Below are positions 24,052 through 31,276 of a DNA stretch of 64,000 bases, one piece after another (the stretch's first letter is position 1; each line of letters begins with the position of its first letter). Location: NCBI GenBank assembly GCA_019637875.1, contig JAHBUW010000003.1, positions 186,001-250,000 of the forward strand, in the 5' to 3' direction. This DNA is from Pseudobdellovibrionaceae bacterium. Its GTDB lineage: Bacteria; Bdellovibrionota; Bdellovibrionia; Bdellovibrionales; Bdellovibrionaceae. The position numbers and the translations under genes were made by a program. A model generated the notes under the pieces. The model had not been told where the DNA came from and ran no database searches. It was given only the letters and a program-made list of their open reading frames with translations.

Positions 24052-24836
24052 GGTTTCAACTCCTCAACGCAACGAAACCCCAGATTCCAAATCGCCGAAC
24101 GACCGTTCAGGCTTGAGCGAAACGCGAACCGCATGAAGGCCGCGTAGTTTTCTTTGTCACCGCCGGAAAGCCCGCCCGCGCCGCAGAACATATTTCGGTC
24201 AAAAGACGAGTCTTCGCGGCTTTCCCCGGTTACGAAATTCGAATTGAAATCGTCAACCCATTCCCAGATCCAGCCGTGCAGGTCCGCGATGCCGTAAAAA
24301 TTCTTTCGTCCCGGAGCGGCCCCCAGCCATTCACCCGAACGGGGCTGTGAATACCACTCGAGGATACGCGCCAAAAAACGTGGATCGCCCGAAGCGTCCG
24401 GTCGATCCTCGCTCGCGGCCGCCATGTATTCCCACTCATGCGTTGTGGGCAGTCGTTGCCCCCGGCTTTCGCAGAAGGCCTTCGCCGCGAACCACGGCAC
24501 AAAGCTCACCGGCGCGTCCGGCCGGGCACCCGCTTTCAAAACTTCAGCGTTGAACTGAGACAAATAACTTTCGTCCGCGAACAGCGGCGACACGCGGGCC
24601 TTCTGCCAACGTGGGTGCTTGCGCAGAAACGCGGCGAACTCGGCATTCGTGACCGCGCGGACGTCCGCGCGAAAGGCTTTCACCGGAATACGTTCCGTGA
24701 CGACGCGTCCCCCACTCTCGGAGCGGGATTCGATCCAGAACGGCCGCAGCTGGCCGGCCGGAACCGAAACCTGCGCCGAGGCGAAGGCCCCCGGCGCGAT
24801 GCTCATCAGTAGAAGTGCCAGCGCGACGCGTACCAT
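24048..24836 (-). CDS. nirV: NirV-like formylglycine-generating-enzyme family protein
   Basis: The 262-residue protein has a Sec signal (MVRVALALLLMSIAPGAFA) and an FGE-sulfatase (SUMF1/EgtB-like) domain: VTNAEFAAFL, PVSFVPWFAAKAFCESRGQRLPT followed by THEWEYMA, GIADLHGWIWEWVDDF, and a C-terminal FAFRSSLNGRSAIWNLGFRCV. NirV genes commonly follow nirK in denitrifiers; their role is undefined. GAGG 6 nt upstream fixes the start, 7 nt after the nirK stop. The two cysteines of true formylglycine enzymes are not both in place, so a structural or maturation role is more likely than sulfatase activation. Confidence 0.82.
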   Translation of the reverse strand: MVRVALALLLMSIAPGAFASAQVSVPAGQLRPFWIESRSESGGRVVTERIPVKAFRADVRAVTNAEFAAFLRKHPRWQKARVSPLFADESYLSQFNAEVLKAGARPDAPVSFVPWFAAKAFCESRGQRLPTTHEWEYMAAASEDRPDASGDPRFLARILEWYSQPRSGEWLGAAPGRKNFYGIADLHGWIWEWVDDFNSNFVTGESREDSSFDRNMFCGAGGLSGGDKENYAAFMRFAFRSSLNGRSAIWNLGFRCVEELKP

Positions 24837-24843
24837 GGGGTCC

Positions 24844-26265
24844 TCAATGCGCTTCCATCGACGCGGGGGCTTCACGCTTCACCGCTTTGACGTCCGCCGG
24901 AGTCACGACACGTTTCTTGTTGCCCCAACTGTGGGTCACGAAGGTCAAGACGTTCGCGATGTCCGCGTCGCTCAAGCCCAGCGCGGGCATGACGCTGTTG
25001 TATTTGTTCCCGTTCACCGTGATGGTGCCGGTCAGACCGTTCTTCACCACGCCGATCGAGCGTTTGATATCTTGGTTCAACCAATCGGATTTCGCGAGCG
25101 GCGGAAACGCCGCGGGAATCCCCCGACCGTCCGGTTGGTGACAGGCCGCGCAGCTGTTGTTGTACACGATGCGGCCCATCTTGATTCTTTCTTCCAGGCT
25201 TTGCGCGACCTCCAAAACCGGCTCGGGCGTTTTCTGGATCGCGCTGCCCTCGGGCAGATAGACGCTATCCAAGGTCTTACCCGAATAGATGCCTTTGTCC
25301 TCAGGCCCCTCGGCTTTCAGCAGGCCGAGCGCACCTTTATTGAAGGCACGGAACAACGAGTGATCCACGAGCACGTAAGAGCCGGGAACATCCATTTTGA
25401 ATTCTACGATCGCCGCGCCCCCCGCGGGCACGAGCGTCGTTTGCACGTTCTCTTGGAATTTGGTTCCGCCTTCAATGTAGACGCGATCGAAAATCTCGCC
25501 GATCACGTGGAAGGACGAAACCAAATTCGGCCCACCGTTCCCCACGAACATCCGGACCGTCTCGCCGGTTTTCGCCTGCAGGGCCTTGTCACCCAAAAGC
25601 GAATTCGTCGCGCCGTTGAACACCACGTAGTCGGCTTTCTCTTCGATCGCCTTCTCCATGCTGAAAGGCTGATAGCCTTGCTGGCCGTTTTTCCCTTTGG
25701 TGTAGAAGTCCCCTTGCATCACGTAGAACTCGCGATCCACCTTGGGAAGCCCCGCCTTCGGTTCGACAAGGATCAAGCCGTACATTCCGTTCGCGACGTG
25801 CATCCCCACCGGCGCGGTCGCGCAGTGGTAGACGTAAAGTCCGGGGTTCAAAGCCCGAAACGAAAAGACCGAGGAATGTCCGGGCGCCGTGAACGAGGCC
25901 GCCGCCCCGCCACCGGGACCGGTGACGGCATGTAAATCGATATTGTGGGGCATCTTCGACGTCGGGTGATTCATCAGATGGAACTCGACTTCGTCCCCTT
26001 CGCGAATACGGATGAAACTTCCGGGTACGGTGCCACCGAAGGTCCAGAAGGTGTAGTCGACACCGTCCGCGATCTTCATTTTCTTCTCGAGGACTTCCAG
26101 CTTCACGATCAGCTTGGTGCTGTGTTTTCTCGTGATGGGCGGAGGCACTTCCGGTGGTGACGTCAGCACCGCCGCTTCCTCTCCCCGAATTTGCCCTTGC
26201 GCCAAGGGCAGACCGGATAACACTGCCAGTCCCAAATACAGCCAAAACAAGTTGCGAGTCCTCAT
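24844..26265 (-). CDS. nirK: Copper nitrite reductase fused to cytochrome c
   Basis: NirK reduces nitrite to nitric oxide in the periplasm. Two cupredoxin domains follow a signal peptide. Type 1 copper ligands are His, Cys, His and Met in MPHNI and [16 protein letters not shown] (about residues 107, 148, 156, 161); type 2 ligands are the His in DLHAV, the His before Cys148, and a His in [10 protein letters not shown]. The catalytic Asp (NIDLH) and His (SSFHVIGE) are present. A C-terminal class I cytochrome c domain has CAACH near 372-376 and a distal Met (SVMPAL), letting the enzyme accept electrons internally. Two ATGs (26268, 26265) follow AAGGAG; the second has better spacing. First gene of a five-gene operon with a Crp/Fnr box. 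Confidence 0.96.
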   Translation of the reverse strand: MRTRNLFWLYLGLAVLSGLPLAQGQIRGEEAAVLTSPPEVPPPITRKHSTKLIVKLEVLEKKMKIADGVDYTFWTFGGTVPGSFIRIREGDEVEFHLMNHPTSKMPHNIDLHAVTGPGGGAAASFTAPGHSSVFSFRALNPGLYVYHCATAPVGMHVANGMYGLILVEPKAGLPKVDREFYVMQGDFYTKGKNGQQGYQPFSMEKAIEEKADYVVFNGATNSLLGDKALQAKTGETVRMFVGNGGPNLVSSFHVIGEIFDRVYIEGGTKFQENVQTTLVPAGGAAIVEFKMDVPGSYVLVDHSLFRAFNKGALGLLKAEGPEDKGIYSGKTLDSVYLPEGSAIQKTPEPVLEVAQSLEERIKMGRIVYNNSCAACHQPDGRGIPAAFPPLAKSDWLNQDIKRSIGVVKNGLTGTITVNGNKYNSVMPALGLSDADIANVLTFVTHSWGNKKRVVTPADVKAVKREAPASMEAH

Positions 26266-26316
26266 CATGTTCTCCTTTGTCACGTCTCAATCTACGGACT
26301 TCCAGGAGAACCCAAT

Positions 26317-26330
26317 ATGATGTCGGTCAT
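26317..26330 (-). promoter_or_regulatory. Crp/Fnr-type box of the nirK operon
   Basis: Read on the minus strand this is ATGACCGACATCAT, fitting ATGAY-N4-RTCAT. The -10-like TAGATT begins 22 nt downstream (26294-26289). Transcription would start near 26282, 15-17 nt before nirK. Confidence 0.75.
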
Positions 26331-26368
26331 GCTCTTCTAATGATTTGGGGCCGGTTCGCGCATTCCGG

Positions 26369-27070
26369 CTAAGATTCCTTGATCAAGGTGGCGATCAGAT
26401 CGGGACGCAGGATCTCGATCTGCCGGTCATTGGTCTGGATCATCCCGCGATGGGACCAGTCGCTCATGATACGTATGACCGACTCCACCGCCACGCCCAA
26501 GGTGTCGGCAATTTCCTGCCGGGTCAGCGGTAAGGGCAAAATCTGCTCTTGATCGTCCCCGCTACCGCGCTCGAGAAGCTGCAAAAGCAACGCGGCCACA
26601 CGCTGCGCGAGCGGGGCCCGCGCCATCGTTTTTTCGTCTTGGATGAGGGTCATTCGCGAATACAAAAAGGAGTTCAATCTTTGCTGCAGGATCAGATTTC
26701 CCGCCCAAGCTCGCGCGAACGTCGAACGGGGCAAGACGTAGACGCGCGACGGACCCATCGCCCGCGCCGTCACGGGATAAACGCTTCCCGCGCGGCCCAT
26801 CACCAAGGCCCCGATGACGTCCCCGGGAGTCGCGAAATACACGATCAAATCGTCCCCGCGCGGAGTCGGACGCAAAAGCTTGTAGGCGCCGTTCAGCACG
26901 ATGGCGAAGCTGTCCGCCTCGTCGCCCGCGCGGTACAGATTCTCGCGATGTTTGTGAAGTGCGACGTGGCCGTTCGCCAGAATCTCGTTCGCCACGCTTC
27001 GCTCAAACCCCTGAAGTAGGGGCAGTTCGGCGATTTCACGATAAAGAATCTCGAGCTGTTCCGGTCCCAT
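26369..27070 (-). CDS. Crp/Fnr-family regulator (DNR/NNR-like), copy 1
   Basis: This 233-residue protein has a cyclic-nucleotide-binding-like beta-roll (about 15-125), a dimer helix and a winged HTH (LTRQEIADTLGVAVESVIRIMSDW, about 175-200). It contains no cysteine, so it cannot bind the Fe-S cluster of Fnr; a haem/NO-sensing DNR-like role fits the neighbourhood better. The recognition helix keeps the Glu and Arg (V-E-S-V-I-R) that read the TGA core in Crp and Fnr; the Fnr serine is Ile here. The ATG at 27070 has AAGG about 6 nt upstream; the frame is open farther up but overlaps the DUF2249 gene. It lies just upstream of nirK. Confidence 0.88.
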   Translation of the reverse strand: MGPEQLEILYREIAELPLLQGFERSVANEILANGHVALHKHRENLYRAGDEADSFAIVLNGAYKLLRPTPRGDDLIVYFATPGDVIGALVMGRAGSVYPVTARAMGPSRVYVLPRSTFARAWAGNLILQQRLNSFLYSRMTLIQDEKTMARAPLAQRVAALLLQLLERGSGDDQEQILPLPLTRQEIADTLGVAVESVIRIMSDWSHRGMIQTNDRQIEILRPDLIATLIKES

Positions 27071-27131
27071 CTGCGCCTTCAAATTTAGAAGCGAGGATGA
27101 CCCCAAGTCAAGGGACGCTCCCCGCCTGAAT

Positions 27132-27413
27132 TCAGTCGTCGCCCCCGCAGATCCCGCAGCAACCTCCCGCGGAGTGTCCACGTGACCCGGTCTTTTCGAT
27201 TTTCACCCGCCAAGTCGTCGGGCCACTTTCCAGATACTGCCAACCCCAGTTCGGCAGTCCGAGTGCCTCGAATTGCCGCTTGAGCGGAACGGGATCGTGG
27301 TCGTTTTTAAGCACAAAAAATTCGCCTTCGCTCAGCCCCTCGAACATCGAGAAGATCAACGCGTGACGGAAACGGGGATCGAACGAACGAACGTCAAAGA
27401 CGGTCTCTGACAT
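27132..27413 (-). CDS. DUF2249 protein with cysteine-rich tail
   Basis: The 93-residue protein starts with the DUF2249 fold: FDVRSFDPRFRHALIFSMFEGLSEGEFFVLKNDHDP and LGLPNWGWQYLESGPTTWRV. It ends in GGCCGICGGDD, three cysteines in a short glycine-rich tail that could bind copper or iron. DUF2249 proteins occur beside hemerythrins, NirK and NO-related regulators. The gene starts 48 nt from a Crp/Fnr-type box that it shares with the divergent regulator gene, and the copy 1 regulator follows after 61 nt. Function unknown; a redox or metal-handling role under nitrogen-oxide stress is an inference from context. Confidence 0.82.
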   Translation of the reverse strand: MSETVFDVRSFDPRFRHALIFSMFEGLSEGEFFVLKNDHDPVPLKRQFEALGLPNWGWQYLESGPTTWRVKIEKTGSRGHSAGGCCGICGGDD

Positions 27414-27460
27414 GAGCCCTCCAGTACCTTTGATCCTAAGGGCGGGTTTGCGGCGCCCCT

Positions 27461-27474
27461 ATGATCCAGATCAT
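27461..27474. promoter_or_regulatory. Shared Crp/Fnr-type box for divergent promoters
   Basis: ATGATCCAGATCAT has perfect 5-bp arms. On the plus side GATCAT (27497-27502) and on the minus side TAGGAT (27438-27433) each start exactly 22 nt from the box. One dimer could activate both the regulator-hemerythrin unit and the DUF2249 unit. Confidence 0.78.
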
Positions 27475-27518
27475 GCGCACCTCGCATTCGGCACCCGATC
27501 ATGGACGCGGGAGGCTCC

Positions 27519-28226
27519 ATGAACGAAACTCTTCTGCCCAGCGGAAGCCTGCAAGGCCTCGAAGTCCTGCATGATCTGCCACCCCTGACGACCCAGCGTC
27601 TGCTCGCGGGCTCACGCCTTCTGCGCCACCGTCACCGCGCCCCCTTGATTCGCGCGGGCGACGACGCCGACCATTTCGCGCTCGTGGTTTCGGGATGCTA
27701 TAAAATGTTGAAGCCTCGCCCGGACGGCGGCGGCACGCTCATCGCCTTCGCCACGAGCGGCGAACCGATCGGTCTGCTGACCATGGCCGAAACGGGACCG
27801 CACGGCTATCCCATCGACGTCGAGTCCTTGGGCATGTCCTCGGCCCTCTGGATTCCGAAACGGACTTACGAAGAGGCTTGGCTGAGAGAACCCCGGGTGG
27901 TCCGCCGCATGCATTTGGCACTGTTGAAACGGTCCCGGGATCTGCACGCGGATCGCGCCAGCCAACACCTTCCGCTTCCGGCACGGATCGGGCTCTTTCT
28001 GCTTCGGCACCTCGAAAGGTCGGGCGTCGATGACCACGGTCTGTTGAAGTTCCCCCTCACCCGTCGAGAGATCGCCGAAGCGGTCGGCGCGCAAACCGAG
28101 TCCGTCGTACGCGTGATGAGCGCCTGGCAAAAATCCGATTGGATCTCGACCTGCGAACGCCATATCGAAATCCGGCATCCCGACCGGATCGCCCACCTGA
28201 TCGAATTGGCCGAGTCACCGTCATGA
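27519..28226 (+). CDS. Crp/Fnr-family regulator, copy 2
   Basis: This 235-residue Crp/Fnr protein has the effector beta-roll (GDDADHFALVVSGCYKML near 50) and a winged HTH (LTRREIAEAVGAQTESVVRVMSAW near 187-210). The recognition helix reads T-E-S-V-V-R, keeping the Glu and Arg for a TGA core, as in copy 1. Only two cysteines are present, too few for an Fnr cluster. GGGAGG 4 nt upstream selects the ATG at 27519 over one at 27501. It overlaps the hemerythrin gene by 4 nt, suggesting the pair senses oxygen or nitric oxide. Its own promoter has a box of the type the regulators would bind. Confidence 0.87.
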   Translation: MNETLLPSGSLQGLEVLHDLPPLTTQRLLAGSRLLRHRHRAPLIRAGDDADHFALVVSGCYKMLKPRPDGGGTLIAFATSGEPIGLLTMAETGPHGYPIDVESLGMSSALWIPKRTYEEAWLREPRVVRRMHLALLKRSRDLHADRASQHLPLPARIGLFLLRHLERSGVDDHGLLKFPLTRREIAEAVGAQTESVVRVMSAWQKSDWISTCERHIEIRHPDRIAHLIELAESPS

Positions 28227-28906
28227 GCGCGGATTCGGATTTTCTCGCCCTTTTGACCGAGGAACATCGCGCCTTCGAAGCCGCCGCGACGGCTTTGTGG
28301 CGACGCGCGAAGGCCTCCGGCCGTGCCGAGGACTTCGAGCCGCTGCGGATTCTTTGCGACGATTTTCTGATCGGTTATCACGACGAACGCGAAGAACGCG
28401 AGATCCACCCACGCCTGCGCGGGCTACCCCGTCTGCGCGAAGGCGGCCCCGCGTGCACACTTCACTTTGATCGCTTCATGAATGCACGCCCCTTGAATCG
28501 CGCCGCGCGCGTTTGCGCACGCCAGGGCGTCGCCTTCCCCGATCCTCTGTGGAGCGTCGATGCGAGCGCCGATATCCAGGCCGGCTCACCGCTCGCGATT
28601 CCCGGCGAAGATCACGAAGCGACCCGCGTTTTGCTTCGCGCGATCGCGTCACAGGACCTCCCCGACAACGCCGAGGGATTTTCCACACGCCTGGCCCTGT
28701 TCGCCGAGCTGATCGAGCTTCGCATCGATCACCACCAACGTGAAGACACCTGCTTCTTTCCGATGTGTCGCTCGCTGGTCGATCCGCAAACTTGGCGTGA
28801 GATCGGCGCGCGCGACGGGGACTGGTGTCCCCCGCGCGATCTTCCGGGCGTCATTCAGGCCATCACGACGCTCGCCTCGGTCGGCTGGACGCGCGTCGCG
28901 GAGTGA
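28223..28906 (+). CDS. Hemerythrin-like (HHE) protein
   Basis: The 227-residue protein looks like a duplicated HHE cation-binding bundle. The first half has EEHRAFE (His15) and YHDEREEREIHPRL (His53, Glu57, His62); the second has GEDHEATRVLL and DHHQREDTCFFPM. The ligand set His-x-His-x-x-x-Glu fits a non-haem diiron site that binds oxygen or nitric oxide. The ATG overlaps the stop of the Crp/Fnr gene (ATGA), so the two are translated together. Its 3' end overlaps the convergent nrdD gene by 52 nt. An NO/O2 scavenging or sensing role is inferred from family and context. Confidence 0.8.
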   Translation: MSADSDFLALLTEEHRAFEAAATALWRRAKASGRAEDFEPLRILCDDFLIGYHDEREEREIHPRLRGLPRLREGGPACTLHFDRFMNARPLNRAARVCARQGVAFPDPLWSVDASADIQAGSPLAIPGEDHEATRVLLRAIASQDLPDNAEGFSTRLALFAELIELRIDHHQREDTCFFPMCRSLVDPQTWREIGARDGDWCPPRDLPGVIQAITTLASVGWTRVAE

Positions 28907-30690
28907 GCCCGCAGCGCGGCTTCATGGTAGTGGCGTCGCGCATGCTCCCGGCGTCGGCCCGCCCCGAACGCGCTGACGCGTTTCAGATAACCGATGACCC
29001 GGGTCGCGTGATCCACGTCCGCCGATCCGCATTTGCCGCAATGATGGCGCGTCCGTTTATCGATGGCGCCGCAGTCGTTACAGATCGTGGTGCGCACGTT
29101 CACGCAGAAGTAGCTGCATCCCGTCCGCGCCGAAAGATCGATCAGCCGGACGTAATTGTCGGCGCTGAGCGCCTCGTCCAGATTCAAATGCAGCGCCGAT
29201 CCGCCGTCCAAGAATCGACCGATTTCGTCTCCGTGGAGCGTGAATTTTTCGACGAAATCGACGTCGTCGTCCTCCACCACGTAGAGGTAAGAGTTGTAGC
29301 AATCACGCGGCACCAGATAACCGTCGCGTCGATCCCACATCGCGTTTTTCACGCCCAAATTTTCGGCGGGCACGAATTCCGTATTGAACATATATCCCGT
29401 CTCGGCCGAGGCGGCCCGGTTCAAGTCGTAAATTCGTCGTAGCAAATCGCCGACGAATTTTTTGTACTCCGGATTGTCACGGGCCTGGATTCCCGAGGCT
29501 TCCGCCGCCTCGACGATGCCGTTCACGCCGATCGTCAGGTACTGCTTCGACAACGAGATCAAGCCCGCGTCGTAAACTCCCAACATGCCCGCCGCCAAGA
29601 ATTCCTCCATCAACTTACGGTAGGCGACCTGATACTTGTGGATCTTGGGGATCTCATCCTCCAAACGCCGTTTGTCTTGCACCAATCGATTCATGTTTAA
29701 AGTGATGACGTTGATGCTGCCGGTGGCGACCCCTCCGGCCCCCAGCGTATAAGAGAAACTGCGATCCGTGATGGCGTTGCGCAAACGGCAGCAGCTGGCC
29801 AGACTGTCCGCGCTGTCGGAAAGGTAGATGAAGAACGAGTTACCGACGGACAGCTCGCGACCGACGAGACCCGCATAGTCACGGTCCGCCGCCTGGCCAT
29901 CTTTCGTCAACATCGCGACCGTCACGACCGGGAAGGTCAATACGGCCCGCGCGCGCTCTTTATTGAACCACTCCAGGAAATGGCGCTGCAAACCATCGAC
30001 GCTCTCCCAGACCGGGCGATCCCCATCCGGGAAAACGAAGTTCTCGAACATGCTCGAAAAATAATGCCGATCGTAAACCGAAATATTCCAGAAAACCGAC
30101 TGGTAGCCGCGCGCGGCCGCCGGTTGATTGATCGAGTACACCACCTGTTGGAAAAACGCGTTCACCTCCGCAGCGTGATCCGGCAGATACCGCTCGCCCC
30201 ACTCCCGACGGGCGAAATGATCGAAATACGTCAGAAACTCCACGGTCGCGACGGCCCCGGCGAACTGGGCGCTGACCGCGAAGACCAAATTGATGAAAGA
30301 ACCGCAGAACGACGACAGATGCCGCGGCGGCCCCGACTCACCGCCGAGCTTGCGCAGCCCATCGAGCAGGAAGGGGTACATCGAAATCGAAACGCAGTAA
30401 GGTTTCAACGACGTCTCGTCGTGAACGTAGATTTCATGCGCCTCGATCTGGCGCACGTATTCACGCGCGAGTTCATCGCCATAAAGCTCGCGGATCTTCG
30501 CGCCAACGATCCGACGATTGATTTGGATGTTGATATCCTTGTTGATCTCGGCCTCTAAGGTCGCGATGTTCTTCACCGTGACGTTGGCGTTCGCGTCGAA
30601 CTTCGACGCGTCGGCCGCGTTCTTCGAAACCAGATAGTCCCGGACGAAACGTTCTTTTTCCTGAATCTGCTCTTCATTAAGCCGGATCAT
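28855..30690 (-). CDS. nrdD: Anaerobic (class III) ribonucleoside-triphosphate reductase
   Basis: NrdD makes deoxyribonucleotides without oxygen using a glycyl radical. The 611-residue protein lacks an N-terminal ATP-cone of the E. coli type and starts directly with the catalytic barrel. SSFCGSFINLVFAVSAQFAG and LASCCRLRN hold barrel cysteines. A zinc-ribbon (CNDCG ... CGKCG) precedes RVIGYL, where Gly567 is the expected radical site. About 44 residues follow it, more than usual, and the last 17 codons overlap the convergent hemerythrin gene. GGAGG precedes the ATG. The gene overlaps nrdG by 14 nt. Confidence 0.95.
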   Translation of the reverse strand: MIRLNEEQIQEKERFVRDYLVSKNAADASKFDANANVTVKNIATLEAEINKDINIQINRRIVGAKIRELYGDELAREYVRQIEAHEIYVHDETSLKPYCVSISMYPFLLDGLRKLGGESGPPRHLSSFCGSFINLVFAVSAQFAGAVATVEFLTYFDHFARREWGERYLPDHAAEVNAFFQQVVYSINQPAAARGYQSVFWNISVYDRHYFSSMFENFVFPDGDRPVWESVDGLQRHFLEWFNKERARAVLTFPVVTVAMLTKDGQAADRDYAGLVGRELSVGNSFFIYLSDSADSLASCCRLRNAITDRSFSYTLGAGGVATGSINVITLNMNRLVQDKRRLEDEIPKIHKYQVAYRKLMEEFLAAGMLGVYDAGLISLSKQYLTIGVNGIVEAAEASGIQARDNPEYKKFVGDLLRRIYDLNRAASAETGYMFNTEFVPAENLGVKNAMWDRRDGYLVPRDCYNSYLYVVEDDDVDFVEKFTLHGDEIGRFLDGGSALHLNLDEALSADNYVRLIDLSARTGCSYFCVNVRTTICNDCGAIDKRTRHHCGKCGSADVDHATRVIGYLKRVSAFGAGRRREHARRHYHEAALRAHSATRVQPTEASVVMA

Positions 30691-31162
30691 GTTTTCCTCC
30701 TTGGAATTCCTCTTGATGAAACCGGAACGTCAGATCGCGTCCCGTCGAAATGTCGTAAAATCTTTGATTCGTGCGTGGCGAGTCCAGCCCGCCGCGATCG
30801 GCGCGGTAAGGCCCCACCTTCAAGTAATCCAGGCGCGCCACCAGCTCTTCCGGCACCTCGGCCCGTTCCAGCCCCGTGTAAAGACAGGTTTTCAATCCGC
30901 GACGATGAGCTTCGTCAAGCCAGGCGGCCAATGCTTCCGGCTCCCACTCACCGCCCAGAAAAAGTACGCAGGTCAGCGCGCCCCGCGACCGGGCCAGCCA
31001 AAAGTCGAAGTCCTCGGCGCAAAGTTCGCGACCCCGTCCCCCATTCCACGCATCCGAGGAATGGCAACCGCGGCACCGCATCGGGCAACCGGTGATCAGC
31101 AAAGCCAAGCTGATCTCGTCCGGAACCTCTTGAAAAACCAAACGCGCGCTCAAGTACCGCAT
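30677..31162 (-). CDS. nrdG: Anaerobic ribonucleotide reductase activating protein
   Basis: NrdG is the radical-SAM activase that installs the glycyl radical on NrdD. The cluster motif is CPMRCRGCHS (Cys26, Cys30, Cys33), followed by FLGGEWEPEAL, the radical-SAM glycine-rich strand. Length (161 aa) is normal. The order nrdG-nrdD, with overlap, is the reverse of E. coli. No Shine-Dalgarno precedes the ATG at 31162. A perfect 14-bp Crp/Fnr-type palindrome lies 83 nt upstream, linking it to the nitrogen-oxide genes. Confidence 0.93.
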   Translation of the reverse strand: MRYLSARLVFQEVPDEISLALLITGCPMRCRGCHSSDAWNGGRGRELCAEDFDFWLARSRGALTCVLFLGGEWEPEALAAWLDEAHRRGLKTCLYTGLERAEVPEELVARLDYLKVGPYRADRGGLDSPRTNQRFYDISTGRDLTFRFHQEEFQGGKHDPA

Positions 31163-31244
31163 GCCCGCATTGCACGGGCACCACTACGGATCGTCAAAGG
31201 AAAGGCCGACGCCACTAGAGCGCGATGATCCTCGTCCTAACAAC

Positions 31245-31258
31245 ATGACCGCGGTCAT
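31245..31258 (-). promoter_or_regulatory. Crp/Fnr-type box upstream of nrdG-nrdD
   Basis: ATGACCGCGGTCAT is a perfect 14-bp palindrome of the ATGAY-N4-RTCAT type. The best -10-like hexamer on the minus strand (TCTAGT, 31219-31214) begins 25 nt downstream, 3 nt off the spacing of the other boxes, so activation here is less certain. Confidence 0.6.
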
Positions 31259-31276
31259 CGAATGGAGTTCGCCAAT

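Noticed and set aside
27097-27110. ATGACCCCAAGTCA before regulator copy 1 as a fifth Crp/Fnr box
   Set aside because: The half-sites TGAC and GTCA are 5 nt apart instead of 4, so the palindrome does not match the other boxes.
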